Shown here: piece after piece, positions 19,344-28,759 of the stretch
How the letters are laid out: each line of letters starts with the position of its first letter
How positions within the stretch are numbered: position 1 is the stretch's first letter
Assembly (NCBI GenBank): GCA_903935355.1
Contig: CAIZRK010000039.1
Coordinates: 1-52,319 of the forward strand
Direction of reading: 5' to 3'
DNA from: an uncultured beta proteobacterium
GTDB taxonomy: Bacteria > Pseudomonadota > Gammaproteobacteria > Burkholderiales > Burkholderiaceae
Length of the DNA stretch: 52,319 nt
Program-made: the position numbers and the translations under genes
Notes under the pieces: model-generated
What the model saw: the letters and a program-made list of their open reading frames with translations, nothing else
Databases searched by the model: none
What the model was told of the DNA's origin: nothing

Positions 19344-20195
19344 TCATGATTGAAAGGCTGACCAGACTGGAGTTAAGTGATCTGGTAACAAAGGGAGCAG
19401 CCCTAGATCCATATGGCTTTCATCTGGATCATGAAAGTCAGAACCGCGAGAGGCCATAAAACCATACTGTTGGGCAACCTTGCCATAGGTCTGGTATTGA
19501 ACTGGACTGTGGCTACCTGTAATCACTTCTATTCCCAATCCACCAATTTCTTTAAAGTGCTGATAGAGTGCATCCATCTGTAGATCATTAAGCTTGTATC
19601 TACCAGGATGCGCTATTACTGCCACCCCACCAGCAGCTTTAATCCAATTGACTGCATTATCTAAACTAGCCCAAAGATGGGGCACATAACCTGGCTTATC
19701 TTCTATTAAGTAGTTTTTAAAGACCTGCTCCGTATCTTTGCAAATGCCTTGCTCAACTAAGAAACGGGCAAAGTGGGTGCGCGCAATTAACTCAGGGTTC
19801 CCTGCAAAGTGCAGCGCACCTTCATAAGCACCCGGAATACCTGCTTTAAGTAATTGCTGAGCCATGAGTTTGGCTCGATTACCGCGACCATCGCGAGTCA
19901 AGCGTAAGCCTTCCACAATGCCTAGATGCGCCGCATCAATGCCTAAACCCACAATATGAATAGTCTGCCCCATCCAAGTAACAGAAATTTCCACTCCAGA
20001 GACATAATCCATTCCCATTGCCCGTGCAGCAATGCGTGCTCTTTCTTGACCACCTAATTCATCATGGTCGGTAAGAGACCATAAATGCACTCCATTGGCA
20101 TGGGCGCGCTGGGCCAACTCTTCCGGCGTTAAGGTCCCATCAGAGACTACAGAATGGCAATGTAAATCGGCGTTTATACAAGAAATACTGGTCAT
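19344..20195 (-). CDS. rnm: PHP-domain 5'-3' exonuclease / nucleotide phosphatase (RNase AM, YciV family)
   Basis: PHP metallophosphoesterase; E. coli YciV (RNase AM) trims 5' ends of rRNAs and dephosphorylates 3',5'-nucleotide bisphosphates. Metal-site motifs are DLHCHSVVSDG (His12, His14, Asp19), LTDHDE (about 40-45), IAHPGRY (about 193-199) and GSDFHDP near the C-terminus. Length 283 against 293 in E. coli. The position next to trpS is a known proteobacterial arrangement, the reason for the old name TrpH. Substrate is inferred from the family. Confidence 0.88.
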   Translation of the reverse strand: MTSISCINADLHCHSVVSDGTLTPEELAQRAHANGVHLWSLTDHDELGGQERARIAARAMGMDYVSGVEISVTWMGQTIHIVGLGIDAAHLGIVEGLRLTRDGRGNRAKLMAQQLLKAGIPGAYEGALHFAGNPELIARTHFARFLVEQGICKDTEQVFKNYLIEDKPGYVPHLWASLDNAVNWIKAAGGVAVIAHPGRYKLNDLQMDALYQHFKEIGGLGIEVITGSHSPVQYQTYGKVAQQYGFMASRGSDFHDPDESHMDLGLLPLLPDHLTPVWSAFQS

Positions 20196-20204
20196 GACTC
20201 CATT

Positions 20205-21308
20205 TTAAGTCAATGTCGTGTCGATTACCCGACGTGGCGCATCAAGGTAGTCACGCGATTGCATCTCAATCAAGCGAGAAACCGTTCTAGAGAACTCGCT
20301 AATAATCTGGCCTTCGGTATATAGATCGGTTGCAAGAACCTCTGCCGAGACAATAAGCTTGATTTTATGGTCATAAAGCACATCAATCAGCCAGATAAAG
20401 CGACGGGCTTCATTGGTCATTCTGGGGGGCATATAAGGCACTTCAGACAAAATGACCGTATGAAACTGCTTGGCGATCTCTAAATAATCATTTTGGGAGC
20501 GCGGACCACAACATAAAGTCGCAAAATCAAACCACACCACCCCATCGCCCATATGCAGGGGTCGGAGCTCGCGAGATTCAATATTTAAAACTGGGTTGAG
20601 ATCTTCTAGCTGATTACCAATTAGATTGATAAACATCTGCTGCAAGGTAGCGTCAGTTTGCGAGCTAATTGGAGTAAGGTAGGCCTGTACTTGTGCCATT
20701 TGCACTCTACGGTAGTCATTGCCAGCATCGACATTCAGTACGTCGAGTTGCTCTTCTAACAGCTTGATAGCGGGAAGCAAGCGATCCCGATGCAAACCAT
20801 TGGGATAGAGCTGACTTGGTTTGTAGTTTGAGGTCATGACAAATTGCACGCGATCCTCAAAGAGCGCGGTGAGCAAGCGATACAAAATCATCGCATCGGC
20901 AATATCATTAATGTGAAATTCATCAAAGCAAATAAGGCGGTAGCGTTTTGCAATGCGCTTAGATAACTCATCTAGCGGATCAGCTAACCCAGAGAGCTCA
21001 TGTAATTCACGATGCACTTCGCGCATGAATTCATGAAAATGAATCCGGATTTTCTTTTCTAGGGGAGAGGCCGCATAAAAGCAATCCATAAGGAAGGATT
21101 TACCTCTACCTACACCACCCCATAGATAAACGCCTCGCGGTAATACAGGTTTAAAAAGTTTCTTTTTTAAATTACTGCTACGAATCTTTTTATAAGCAAT
21201 CCACTCATCTTCGCAACGCTGCAAGCGTTCCATGGCGGCGAGCTGCGCGGGATCGGTTTGATACCCGCGCGCCATTAACTCTTGATGGTAATACTCTAAG
21301 GCTTTCAA
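20205..21308 (-). CDS. zapE: Cell division protein ZapE, AAA+ ATPase
   Basis: ATPase associated with the Z-ring during late constriction (E. coli ZapE/YhcM). Walker A is GGVGRGKS (64-71), Walker B is RLICFDEFHINDIAD (about 148-162) and the sensor region is VMTSNYKPS. Length 367 against 375 in E. coli. The start is TTG (21306-21308), directly after the lpdA stop with no gap; the N-terminus LKALEYYHQELMARGYQ fits the family, whereas the next ATG (residue 12) would cut it. No clear Shine-Dalgarno is present, so expression probably depends on readthrough from lpdA. Confidence 0.92.
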   Translation of the reverse strand: MKALEYYHQELMARGYQTDPAQLAAMERLQRCEDEWIAYKKIRSSNLKKKLFKPVLPRGVYLWGGVGRGKSFLMDCFYAASPLEKKIRIHFHEFMREVHRELHELSGLADPLDELSKRIAKRYRLICFDEFHINDIADAMILYRLLTALFEDRVQFVMTSNYKPSQLYPNGLHRDRLLPAIKLLEEQLDVLNVDAGNDYRRVQMAQVQAYLTPISSQTDATLQQMFINLIGNQLEDLNPVLNIESRELRPLHMGDGVVWFDFATLCCGPRSQNDYLEIAKQFHTVILSEVPYMPPRMTNEARRFIWLIDVLYDHKIKLIVSAEVLATDLYTEGQIISEFSRTVSRLIEMQSRDYLDAPRRVIDTTLT

Positions 21309-22745
21309 TTACATATTTAATGCACGAGAATCTGTTGCCAATGCTGCTTCGCGCATCACTTCCGATAAGCTAGGATGAGGATGGCAAATACGAGCAATGT
21401 CTTCGGCAGCCGCTTTAAATTCCATGGCCACTGCGGCTTCAGCAATTAAGTCAGATGCATTGGCACCAATAATATGAACGCCTAAAATCTCATCAGTCTT
21501 CGCATCTGCCAATACTTTAATAAATCCATCTGCACGTCCCATACCTAAAGCACGACCATTTGCCGCAAACGGAAACTGCCCTGCTTTATAGGCTACGCCT
21601 GCGGCTTTGAGTTGCTCTTCAGTTTTACCAACCCATGCAATTTCAGGATCAGTGTAGATAACCCAAGGAATGCAGTTGTAATCAATGTGGGGTTTTTGTC
21701 CCGCAATAATCTCAGCTACAAGCACACCTTCATCCTCTGCTTTATGGGCCAACATCGGACCACGTACTACGTCTCCGACAGCGTAAACGCCAGGAGCGGC
21801 TGTAGCACAAGTATGATCATCTACCGGGATAAAGCCACGCTCGTCTACTTTTAGACCAATCTTGTCTAAGTTCAGCTTATCAGTATTCGGTACGCGACCA
21901 ACAGAGATAATCAGGCGATCACATTCCAGCTTGGCTGCTTTACCAGCGCTATCGGTGTAATTTACGACAAGGCCTTTTTTGTCCGTTTTCACGTCGCCAA
22001 TCTTCACACCAGTAAGAATGGTTAAGCCTTGCTTGGTCAATAACTTTTGTGCCTCTTTAGCAATCCCTTGATCACAAGCACCCAAGAATGATGGCATTGC
22101 TTCTAGAATCGTGACTTCAGAACCAACACGACGCCAGACTGAGCCTAACTCCAAGCCGATCACACCAGCTCCAATGACGCCTAATTTCTTGGGAGTAGAG
22201 TCAAATTTAAGAGCTCCTTCGTTATCACAGATGAGTACATTGTCTACCGCAATACCAGGTAAATGACGTGCTTTAGAGCCAGTAGCAATAATGACATTTT
22301 TTGCCGTTACTGTTTCTTTATCTTTGCCATCAATCTTAATTTGGTAACCTTCGGCTGTTTTACCTTCAAATGAAGCATGGCCTTTTAACAAGGTGATCTT
22401 GTTTTTACGGAACAGATACTGAATACCACCAGTCATTTTGGTGACGATATCGTCTTTACGAGTAACCATCTTTTTAGTATCGATACTGACTGCACCCACT
22501 TTAATTCCATGATCTACGGCATGATGGCTAATCTTCTCAAACTCTTCTGAAGATGCCAATAAAGCCTTAGAGGGAATACAGCCAACATTCAAACAAGTAC
22601 CACCTAAGCGGGGCTCACCCTTGGGATCGTCATAACTACTAGATTCAGCACAAGCCACCTTAAACCCTAGTTGCGCTGCACGAATCGCGGCGATATAGCC
22701 ACCTGGGCCACCACCAATGACTACTACATCAAATGATTTACTCAT
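21309..22745 (-). CDS. lpdA: Dihydrolipoyl dehydrogenase (E3)
   Basis: FAD enzyme that reoxidises the lipoyl arm of the 2-oxoglutarate dehydrogenase complex and makes NADH. FAD motif VVVIGGGPGGYIAAIRAAQLG (7-27), redox disulfide Cys51/Cys56 in GGTCLNVGC, NAD motif GVIGAGVIGLELGSVW (about 190-205), second FAD motif GVYAVGDVVRGPMLAHKA and the catalytic His-Glu in CHPHPSLSE near the C-terminus. Length 478. Third gene of the sucA-sucB-lpdA-zapE operon, 11 bases after sucB. Confidence 0.97.
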   Translation of the reverse strand: MSKSFDVVVIGGGPGGYIAAIRAAQLGFKVACAESSSYDDPKGEPRLGGTCLNVGCIPSKALLASSEEFEKISHHAVDHGIKVGAVSIDTKKMVTRKDDIVTKMTGGIQYLFRKNKITLLKGHASFEGKTAEGYQIKIDGKDKETVTAKNVIIATGSKARHLPGIAVDNVLICDNEGALKFDSTPKKLGVIGAGVIGLELGSVWRRVGSEVTILEAMPSFLGACDQGIAKEAQKLLTKQGLTILTGVKIGDVKTDKKGLVVNYTDSAGKAAKLECDRLIISVGRVPNTDKLNLDKIGLKVDERGFIPVDDHTCATAAPGVYAVGDVVRGPMLAHKAEDEGVLVAEIIAGQKPHIDYNCIPWVIYTDPEIAWVGKTEEQLKAAGVAYKAGQFPFAANGRALGMGRADGFIKVLADAKTDEILGVHIIGANASDLIAEAAVAMEFKAAAEDIARICHPHPSLSEVMREAALATDSRALNM

Positions 22746-22756
22746 GGTCTGCCCTC

Positions 22757-23947
22757 TTATAAGTCAAGAAGAAGACGTGATGGATCTTCTAATGCATCCT
22801 TCATCGCTACTAGACCAAGAACCGCTTCACGACCATCAATGATGCGATGGTCATAAGACAAGGCTAGGTAGTTAATCGGACGAATCACAATCTGACCATT
22901 CTCAACCACCGCACGCTCTTTAGTCGCATGAATACCCAAGATTGCAGACTGTGGAGGATTAATAATTGGGGTGGACAGCATGGAGCCAAATACCCCACCA
23001 TTGGAGATTGAGAAAGTACCGCCAGTTAATTCTTCAATCGAGAGCTTGCCTTCACGTGCCTTCACGCCAAACTCAGCAATTTTCTTCTCGATATCGGCCA
23101 AAGTCATTTGATCTACATCGCGCAAGATCGGCACCACTAAGCCACGTGGTGAACTTACTGCAATCCCGATATCAAAGTAGCCGTGGTAAACAATATCATT
23201 ACCATCAACAGAAGCATTAATCAGTGGGTATTTTTTTAAAGCATGGGTCGCTGCTTTGACAAAAAATGACATAAAGCCCAACTTCACTCCGTGGACTTTT
23301 TCAAACTGATCTTTGTACTTATTGCGCATCGCAATGACTGGTGCCATATTGACTTCATTAAAAGTTGTCAAGATCGCATTATTCGCCTGGGACTCAAGCA
23401 AACGCTCAGCAATACGTGCACGTAAACGGCTCATTGGAACACGCTCTTCGGGTCGATTGCCCAGCGGAATTGGCGCACTTGGCAAAGCGGCAGATTTTGC
23501 ACCACCAGCAACTGCGTTCAACGCATCACCTTTAGTCACACGACCATCACGACCAGAGCCGGCTACTTGACCAGCACTGATATTATTTTCAGCCAGAATT
23601 TTTGCTGCTGATGGAGCGGCAGCTGCGCCAGCTTTAGCAACAGGAGCTGCAGCTGGAGCAGCGGCAGGTGCTGGGGCGGCGGCTGCAGGAGCAGCAGCGG
23701 CCACAGCGGTGCTATCAATCTTAGCAATCAGTTGCTCAGCTGCAACGGTACTTCCATCTGCCACTACTATTTCAGTCAAAACACCAGCAGATGGAGCTGG
23801 AACTTCTAACACCACTTTGTCAGTTTCGATTTCGATCAAAATTTCATCTTGAGCAACTGCATCGCCGACTTTCTTTTTCCATTGCAACATAGTAGCTTCA
23901 GCTACTGACTCGGAGAGTTGGGGAACTTTAACTTCAAAAATAGCCAT
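22757..23947 (-). CDS. sucB: Dihydrolipoyllysine succinyltransferase (E2)
   Basis: E2 core of 2-oxoglutarate dehydrogenase; transfers succinyl from lipoate to CoA. The lipoyl domain (1-80) carries the lipoylated Lys44 in [10 protein letters not shown]. An Ala/Pro-rich flexible linker follows (about 83-112), then the peripheral-subunit binding domain ([25 protein letters not shown], 113-140) and the catalytic domain (about 165-396) with the active-site [14 protein letters not shown]. Length 396 against 405 in E. coli. It follows sucA by 43 bases. Confidence 0.97.
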   Translation of the reverse strand: MAIFEVKVPQLSESVAEATMLQWKKKVGDAVAQDEILIEIETDKVVLEVPAPSAGVLTEIVVADGSTVAAEQLIAKIDSTAVAAAAPAAAAPAPAAAPAAAPVAKAGAAAAPSAAKILAENNISAGQVAGSGRDGRVTKGDALNAVAGGAKSAALPSAPIPLGNRPEERVPMSRLRARIAERLLESQANNAILTTFNEVNMAPVIAMRNKYKDQFEKVHGVKLGFMSFFVKAATHALKKYPLINASVDGNDIVYHGYFDIGIAVSSPRGLVVPILRDVDQMTLADIEKKIAEFGVKAREGKLSIEELTGGTFSISNGGVFGSMLSTPIINPPQSAILGIHATKERAVVENGQIVIRPINYLALSYDHRIIDGREAVLGLVAMKDALEDPSRLLLDL

Positions 23948-23990
23948 GATTAATCCTATTTAATATATTGATATTGAGTGATGTCGACGA

Positions 23991-26846
23991 TTATTTCGTG
24001 ATGACATAACCTTTGAGTTTGGCAAACGCCGAGTTCAGAAGTGACTTCTGTTGTTCTTGATGAAGATGAGCATAGCCACATGCTGGTGAAGCAGATGCTG
24101 GACGTCCTGCATAAGCTAACTTTGCACCATCTGCCATATTTTCCAAAATATTGTGCTGAACAAAGAACCAAGCACCTTGGTTTTGGGGTTCATCTTGACA
24201 CCACACTACCTCTTCTAGCTTGGGATACTTCTTTAACTCTGCTGCTAAAGCTTTATGCGGGAATGGATACAACTGCTCTAAGCGAATAATCGCAGCGTCA
24301 TCCACCTTCTTCTCAGTACGCGCCTTTACTAGGTCGTAATAAACCTTGCCAGAGCACATCACCAAGCGAGTGACTTTCTTAGCATCGAGAGTGTCATCGC
24401 GCTCTGGAATGATCGTCTGAAAACCACCCTTAGTGAACTCTGATAATGGCGAGGCTGCCTCTTTATTACGCAACAAGGATTTAGGAGTCATCAAGATCAG
24501 CGGTTTGCGGAACTGACGAATCATTTGGCGACGTAACACATGGAAAATCTGTGCTGCAGTCGTTGGCTGAATGACCTGCATATTAGTATCAGCACACAGT
24601 TGCATAAAGCGCTCTAAGCGGGCAGAGGAATGCTCTGGACCTTGGCCTTCGTAACCATGAGGCAACATCATGACTAAACCGTTTGCCCGACCCCATTTAA
24701 CCTCACCCGAGGCAATAAATTGATCAATCACCACTTGTGCACCATTAGCAAAGTCGCCAAACTGCGCTTCCCAAATGGTTAGCGTGTTGGGTTCTGCAGC
24801 TGCATAGCCATACTCAAAACCGAGCACTGCCTCTTCAGACAGAATCGAATCAATTACTAAAAATGGAGCTTGATCTTTAGTGACGTGTTGAAGAGGGGTA
24901 TAAGTGCCAATATCCCATTTTTCTCGATTTTGATCATGCAATACGGCATGGCGATGGGTGAAAGTACCTCGTCCGCTATCTTCGCCAGACAATCGAACTG
25001 GGTACCCACTAGCAACTAAAGATGCAAAGGCCATGTGCTCGCCCATACCCCAGTCGATGTTTACCTCACCACGACCCATTGCTGCGCGGTCTTTATAGAC
25101 TTTCTCAACTAAAGAATGCGCCTTAAAATCTTCCGGAATGGTCGAAATCCTCTCGGCTAAGCGCTTCCACTCAGTTAGCGGAATAGCAGTATCTGCCTCA
25201 TCGGTCCATTTCTTATTTAAAAATGGGGTCCAATCTACTGCAAACTTACTCTTGTAGTTACTCAATACAGGATCAGAAGTAGATTTGCCTGCATCCATTG
25301 CAGCGCGGTAGGCTTTGACCATTAGGTCACCAGTACCAACAGGCAATACCCCTTGAGCCTCTAATCGATCAGCATAGAGCTTACGGGTGCCTGGATGCGC
25401 TGAAATAATTTTGTACATCAAGGGCTGTGTCATTGCTGGAGAATCTTGTTCGTTGTGCCCCATTTTTCTAAAGCACACAATATCTACCGCAACATCTTTA
25501 TGAAATTGGCTACGGAACTCAATCGCCAATTTAGTAGCCAACACCACTGCTTCAGGATCATCGCCATTGACATGCAATACTGGTGCATCGACGACTTTCA
25601 TGATGTCCGTGCAATACAAGCTCGAACGTAAGTCACGAGGATCAGAGGTAGTAAAACCAATCTGATTATTAATCACAATATGAATCGTGCCACCAGTGGA
25701 ATAACCCCGAACCTCAGACATCGCCAAAGTTTCTTGCATCACACCTTGTCCGGCAATCGCCGCATCACCATGCACTAGCACGGGCAATACTTGTTCACCC
25801 AACATATCACCACGTCGCTCCATACGGGCTCTTGCAGATCCCTCAACTACGGGGTTCACGATCTCTAAGTGGGATGGATTAAATGCTAAAGACAAATGTA
25901 CTGGTCCTGCTGGAGTAGCGATATCACTAGAAAAGCCTTGGTGGTATTTCACATCACCTGCCGGCAATGTCTCTGGGCCTTTATGCTCAAACTCAGCAAA
26001 CAAATCGGTTGGCATTTTACCCAAAACGTTAACCAGCACATTTAAACGACCACGGTGAGCCATACCAATCACGATTTCTTGAACGCCTTTGGCGCCTGCC
26101 TCCCGAATCAACTCATCCATACAAGGAATAAAGCTATCCCCGCCTTCTAGTGAGAACCGCTTTTGACCAACATACTTAGCCTGGAGATAGCGCTCTAGAC
26201 CTTCAGCCGCTGTCACGCGATCCAAAATCTGGCGCTTTTCTTCTACATTAAAGCTTGGCGTTGACCGAATAGACTCTAATTTTTCTTGCCACCACTTTTT
26301 AATCTTCTGGTCGGCAATAAACATGTATTCAGCGCCAATCTTGCCGCAATACGTTTCACGCAAGGCTTGCAATAAATCTCGCAGGGACATTTCTGTCCTG
26401 CCAAAGAAGGTATTACTGGTATTAAAGACGATATCCATATCGCCATCAGTAAATCCATAAAAAGCCGGATCCAACTCTGGAATATCCGCACGTTCTGTGC
26501 GCTTCAGGGGGTCAATATCTGCCCAGCGGTTACCGACGTTACGATATGCGGCTATTAGCTGTTGTACAGCTACACGCTTGCGACCCATTGCGGAGTCGGC
26601 TGAATCAGAAACAGTTCTGATGGGGCCCTGCTTTGCGCGCTCAGCAAATGAAGCAACAATCGGCGCATGGGCTATGTCGGATCGAGAAGAACCGTCAAAT
26701 GCTGGCACCTGCTTCACGCTATCAAAATAATCTCGCCAATGATCCTCAACTGAAGCAGGATCGTGCAAGTAGGATTCGTAGAGTTCCTCTACGTAGGGGG
26801 CGTTTCCGCCGAAGAGATAGGAGTTATCCCTTTGGTCCTGCATCAT
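23991..26846 (-). CDS. sucA: 2-oxoglutarate dehydrogenase (E1)
   Basis: Thiamine-diphosphate E1 that decarboxylates 2-oxoglutarate in the TCA cycle. The N-terminal tail ends in [17 protein letters not shown], which docks on E2; the TPP site region has [10 protein letters not shown] and [16 protein letters not shown]; the transketolase-like C-terminal half has [25 protein letters not shown]. I choose the ATG at 26844-26846, preceded by AAAGGTGA at 6 bases, over the GTG at 26855 that is part of this ribosome site. Length 951 (E. coli 933). First gene of the sucAB-lpdA-zapE operon. Confidence 0.97.
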   Translation of the reverse strand: [951 protein letters not shown]

Positions 26847-26862
26847 GATGCTCACCTTTCAT

Positions 26863-26873
26863 CGGGTTTCCCG
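26863..26873 (-). promoter_or_regulatory. Small GC hairpin just upstream of the sucA ribosome site
   Basis: CGGG-TTT-CCCG on the plus strand (CGGGAAACCCG in the sucA mRNA). It lies a few bases 5' of the AAAGGTGA Shine-Dalgarno, where a folded stem could modulate ribosome access. No experimental basis; position only. Confidence 0.35.
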
Positions 26874-26884
26874 AATAAAAACTG

Positions 26885-26896
26885 TGGTTATAACCA
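26885..26896. promoter_or_regulatory. Perfect 12-bp palindrome upstream of sucA (candidate operator)
   Basis: TGGTTATAACCA is its own reverse complement and lies 39 bases before the sucA ATG, in the space shared with the divergent HTH gene. This is the size and place of a dimeric regulator site; the regulator at 27135 is a natural candidate. Confidence 0.4.
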
Positions 26897-26931
26897 TTCG
26901 CTATACGGCTGTACCGTTTCACGAATTGATC

Positions 26932-27009
26932 TGTGCAAATACTGGTACTACGACAGTAATTTAACACGATTAACCATTGATACATAAAGGGCTTTCCCTG
27001 ATTTGCACA
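26932..27009. promoter_or_regulatory. Separated inverted pair TGTGCAAAT ... ATTTGCACA
   Basis: TGTGCAAAT (26932-26940) is exactly repeated in inverse as ATTTGCACA (27001-27009), with 60 bases between. The distance is near a whole number of helical turns, so two bound dimers could loop, or each half could be part of a separate site. It lies in the sucA / HTH-regulator intergenic region. Confidence 0.35.
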
Positions 27010-27134
27010 ATAACGGGGGTAATTCCCTATGTATAAGAAATTTCCTACACTCATTTAAACCTTTTCCTACAGATTCAATTTAATTTAGTTCTTATTCTCT
27101 AAATCTTCAAATGAATTTATAAGATTAGGGAAAT

Positions 27135-27851
27135 ATGAAAGCAATTAGCACACAAATGGAATATTTAAGCACTCGTCAAAGCGCCAAAATCTTGCAGGTC
27201 TCTTTAGGAACTGTGCAAAAAATGGTGGAATTGGGTGAGTTGGTTGCCTGGAAAACCCATGGTGGGCATCGCCGGATTCTGGCAAGTTCCTTAGATCAAC
27301 AGCTTCAGAGGCGCAAGCGAGCGATGCGCCAAATATCCTCCCAAAACTGTATTGCCCTAGGAATATTTAGACGAGAAGAAAATAGCCATGAATTAATCAA
27401 AGCCATTAAATTTTGGCAGTTAAAAGTAGATCTAGCCGTATCTATAGATAGCTTAGAGGGGCTGATGAGAGCCGTTTCTCTCACTCCAGATCTGATTTAC
27501 TTAGATGCCCTCATACCACCGGTAGAACAGGTACACCTAATTCATTACTTGAGCAAGAACAAGGATACCCAAGGCATTCCCATCCTAGCTGATGAAGGTT
27601 TTATTGATTTACATCCGGGCATCATGTACATGGCTGATGAAAATGTCTTAGGGGTCAAAACACAATACCCTGAAAAGCTCCAAGAGGATATTGAAAACGG
27701 CTTAATTGATTTCAACTCTTTGGTGATTGGATACCCTGCCACTAATGCCAAACTAGATCCAGCTAAGGTCAAAGTTAATAGGTATGCTTTGCTAGAGCCT
27801 ATATTTATTAAGGCCTTATCTAAAAAAAGTACTACGGTTTTAGATGCTTAG
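27135..27851 (+). CDS. Excisionase/MerR-type HTH protein with a degenerate receiver domain
   Basis: A 238-residue likely transcription regulator. Residues 8-55 are a winged HTH of the excisionase/MerR kind (STRQSAKILQVSLGTVQKMVELGELVAWKTHGGHRRI). After a basic linker (RRKRAMRQ), residues 71-195 look like a response-regulator receiver fold. A candidate phospho-acceptor Asp lies in PDLIYLDALIPP, but the acidic pair after strand 1 is missing (IALGIFRREENSH), Thr/Ser after strand 4 is replaced (ILADEG) and only a Lys remains of the KP motif (VLGVKTQYP). The Shine-Dalgarno AGGGA precedes the ATG. It is divergent from sucA. Target unknown. Confidence 0.78.
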   Translation: MKAISTQMEYLSTRQSAKILQVSLGTVQKMVELGELVAWKTHGGHRRILASSLDQQLQRRKRAMRQISSQNCIALGIFRREENSHELIKAIKFWQLKVDLAVSIDSLEGLMRAVSLTPDLIYLDALIPPVEQVHLIHYLSKNKDTQGIPILADEGFIDLHPGIMYMADENVLGVKTQYPEKLQEDIENGLIDFNSLVIGYPATNAKLDPAKVKVNRYALLEPIFIKALSKKSTTVLDA

Positions 27852-27860
27852 ATAAGATGC

Positions 27861-27898
27861 AATAAAGGCTGATCAAGGAAATCTGATCAGCCTTTATT
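27861..27898. terminator. Bidirectional terminator, HTH gene / H-NS gene
   Basis: A perfect 15-bp inverted repeat (AATAAAGGCTGATCA / TGATCAGCCTTTATT) with an 8-base loop, AT-rich on both ends. It lies between the stops of the convergent HTH regulator and H-NS-like genes. Confidence 0.88.
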
Positions 27899-27926
27899 TA
27901 AGATAAAACTTAATTAAAACAGCAAC

Positions 27927-28211
27927 TTATATCAAGTAGTTACTGCGTTCTCTACCTTCTATCCACTTTGGGGCTTTGCCGCGACCAGTCCAAGTATCAC
28001 CGGTTGAGGGATTACGGTACTTAGGCGCAACCTTACCACTAGCGCTACGAACACCAGATTTTCGGCTAAATAGGTCGGATGCCGTTAAATCATATTGCTC
28101 AATAATGATTTTGGCCTTAGTTATACCTTCAGCCTTTTCACGTTGAACCGCCTCTTTAATCTGCTTGTCCAACTGTTCACGTTGGGCTAGAAGTTCTTTG
28201 TAAGAAGACAT
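27927..28211 (-). CDS. H-NS family nucleoid-associated protein
   Basis: A 94-residue H-NS-like protein, short compared with E. coli H-NS (137). The N-terminal half (1-48) is a charged coiled coil for oligomerisation (KELLAQREQLDKQIKEAVQREKAEG). The C-terminal half holds the DNA-binding motif YRNPSTGDTWTGRGKAPKWI (65-84), the betaproteobacterial version of the T-W-T-G-R-G-x-x-P-x-W signature. It should silence AT-rich DNA. The leader upstream is unusually long and AT-rich with H-NS-like sites, suggesting self-regulation. It is a single-gene unit ending at a bidirectional terminator. Confidence 0.9.
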   Translation of the reverse strand: MSSYKELLAQREQLDKQIKEAVQREKAEGITKAKIIIEQYDLTASDLFSRKSGVRSASGKVAPKYRNPSTGDTWTGRGKAPKWIEGRERSNYLI

Positions 28212-28657
28212 ATATTTTTCTCCAGATATTAAGTGTTATTGATTAAAAATCGAGATTGCTAATCCAGATGGTTAATCGAATTATTATATATCGAGTTATT
28301 TAATAAGCAATATATCTAGAAAAGAGCAGATTACCCTTTAATTTATTGAGGTCTTAATCAATGTTTATATACATAATCAATATATTTATTATAAATAATA
28401 TATTCAATATAAATATTAATCTCTCGAATAAACAATGCCAAAAGTGTCACTAAGTTAGATGCGGCAATACCTTAAGCATCGTCCCAGGATACATAAAGAA
28501 ATGCCATCTTAGTAAGCATGAATAGCTAGCATAAGAGTGGTTTTTAGCTCTTTTCAATGGCCCAGTGAATGCTGCTGTTATCTTCTCATCACAGATAATT
28601 AAGGCTCGTTAATATTGGCCTTTAGGGGGCATCACTTGAGCTCAATGCTCAGAAAGG
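28212..28657. other. 446-base gene-free region upstream of the H-NS gene
   Basis: No convincing ORF or RNA gene is visible. Positions 28212-28430 are strongly AT-rich, with tandem TCGA-TTATT motifs (28276-28305) and a near-palindrome AATATATTTATT/AATAATATATT around 28380-28405. The part from 28430 to 28657 has ordinary composition; a short TGAGC/GCTCA hairpin near 28637-28651, without a T-run, lies just 3' of tRNA-Pro. The AT-rich half probably holds the H-NS gene promoter. Confidence 0.55.
28276..28305. repeat. Two tandem 15-bp AT-rich units resembling H-NS nucleation sites
   Basis: TCGAATTATTATATA is followed directly by TCGAGTTATTTAATA, 12 of 15 bases identical. Each begins with TCGA(A/G)TTATT, close to the published high-affinity H-NS consensus TCGATAAATT. 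They lie 65-94 bases upstream of the H-NS-like start. Confidence 0.45.
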
Positions 28658-28734
<77 letters not shown>

Positions 28735-28759
28735 ACGAAAAGCAAAATTGTATCAGTAA

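Noticed and set aside
22966-23220. Opposite-strand ORFs in sucB and other core genes
   Set aside because: They are shadows of strongly conserved genes, without ribosome sites or family similarity.
23640-23700. Ala/Pro low-complexity DNA in sucB as a mobile repeat
   Set aside because: It is the normal flexible linker of E2 proteins, not a repeat element.
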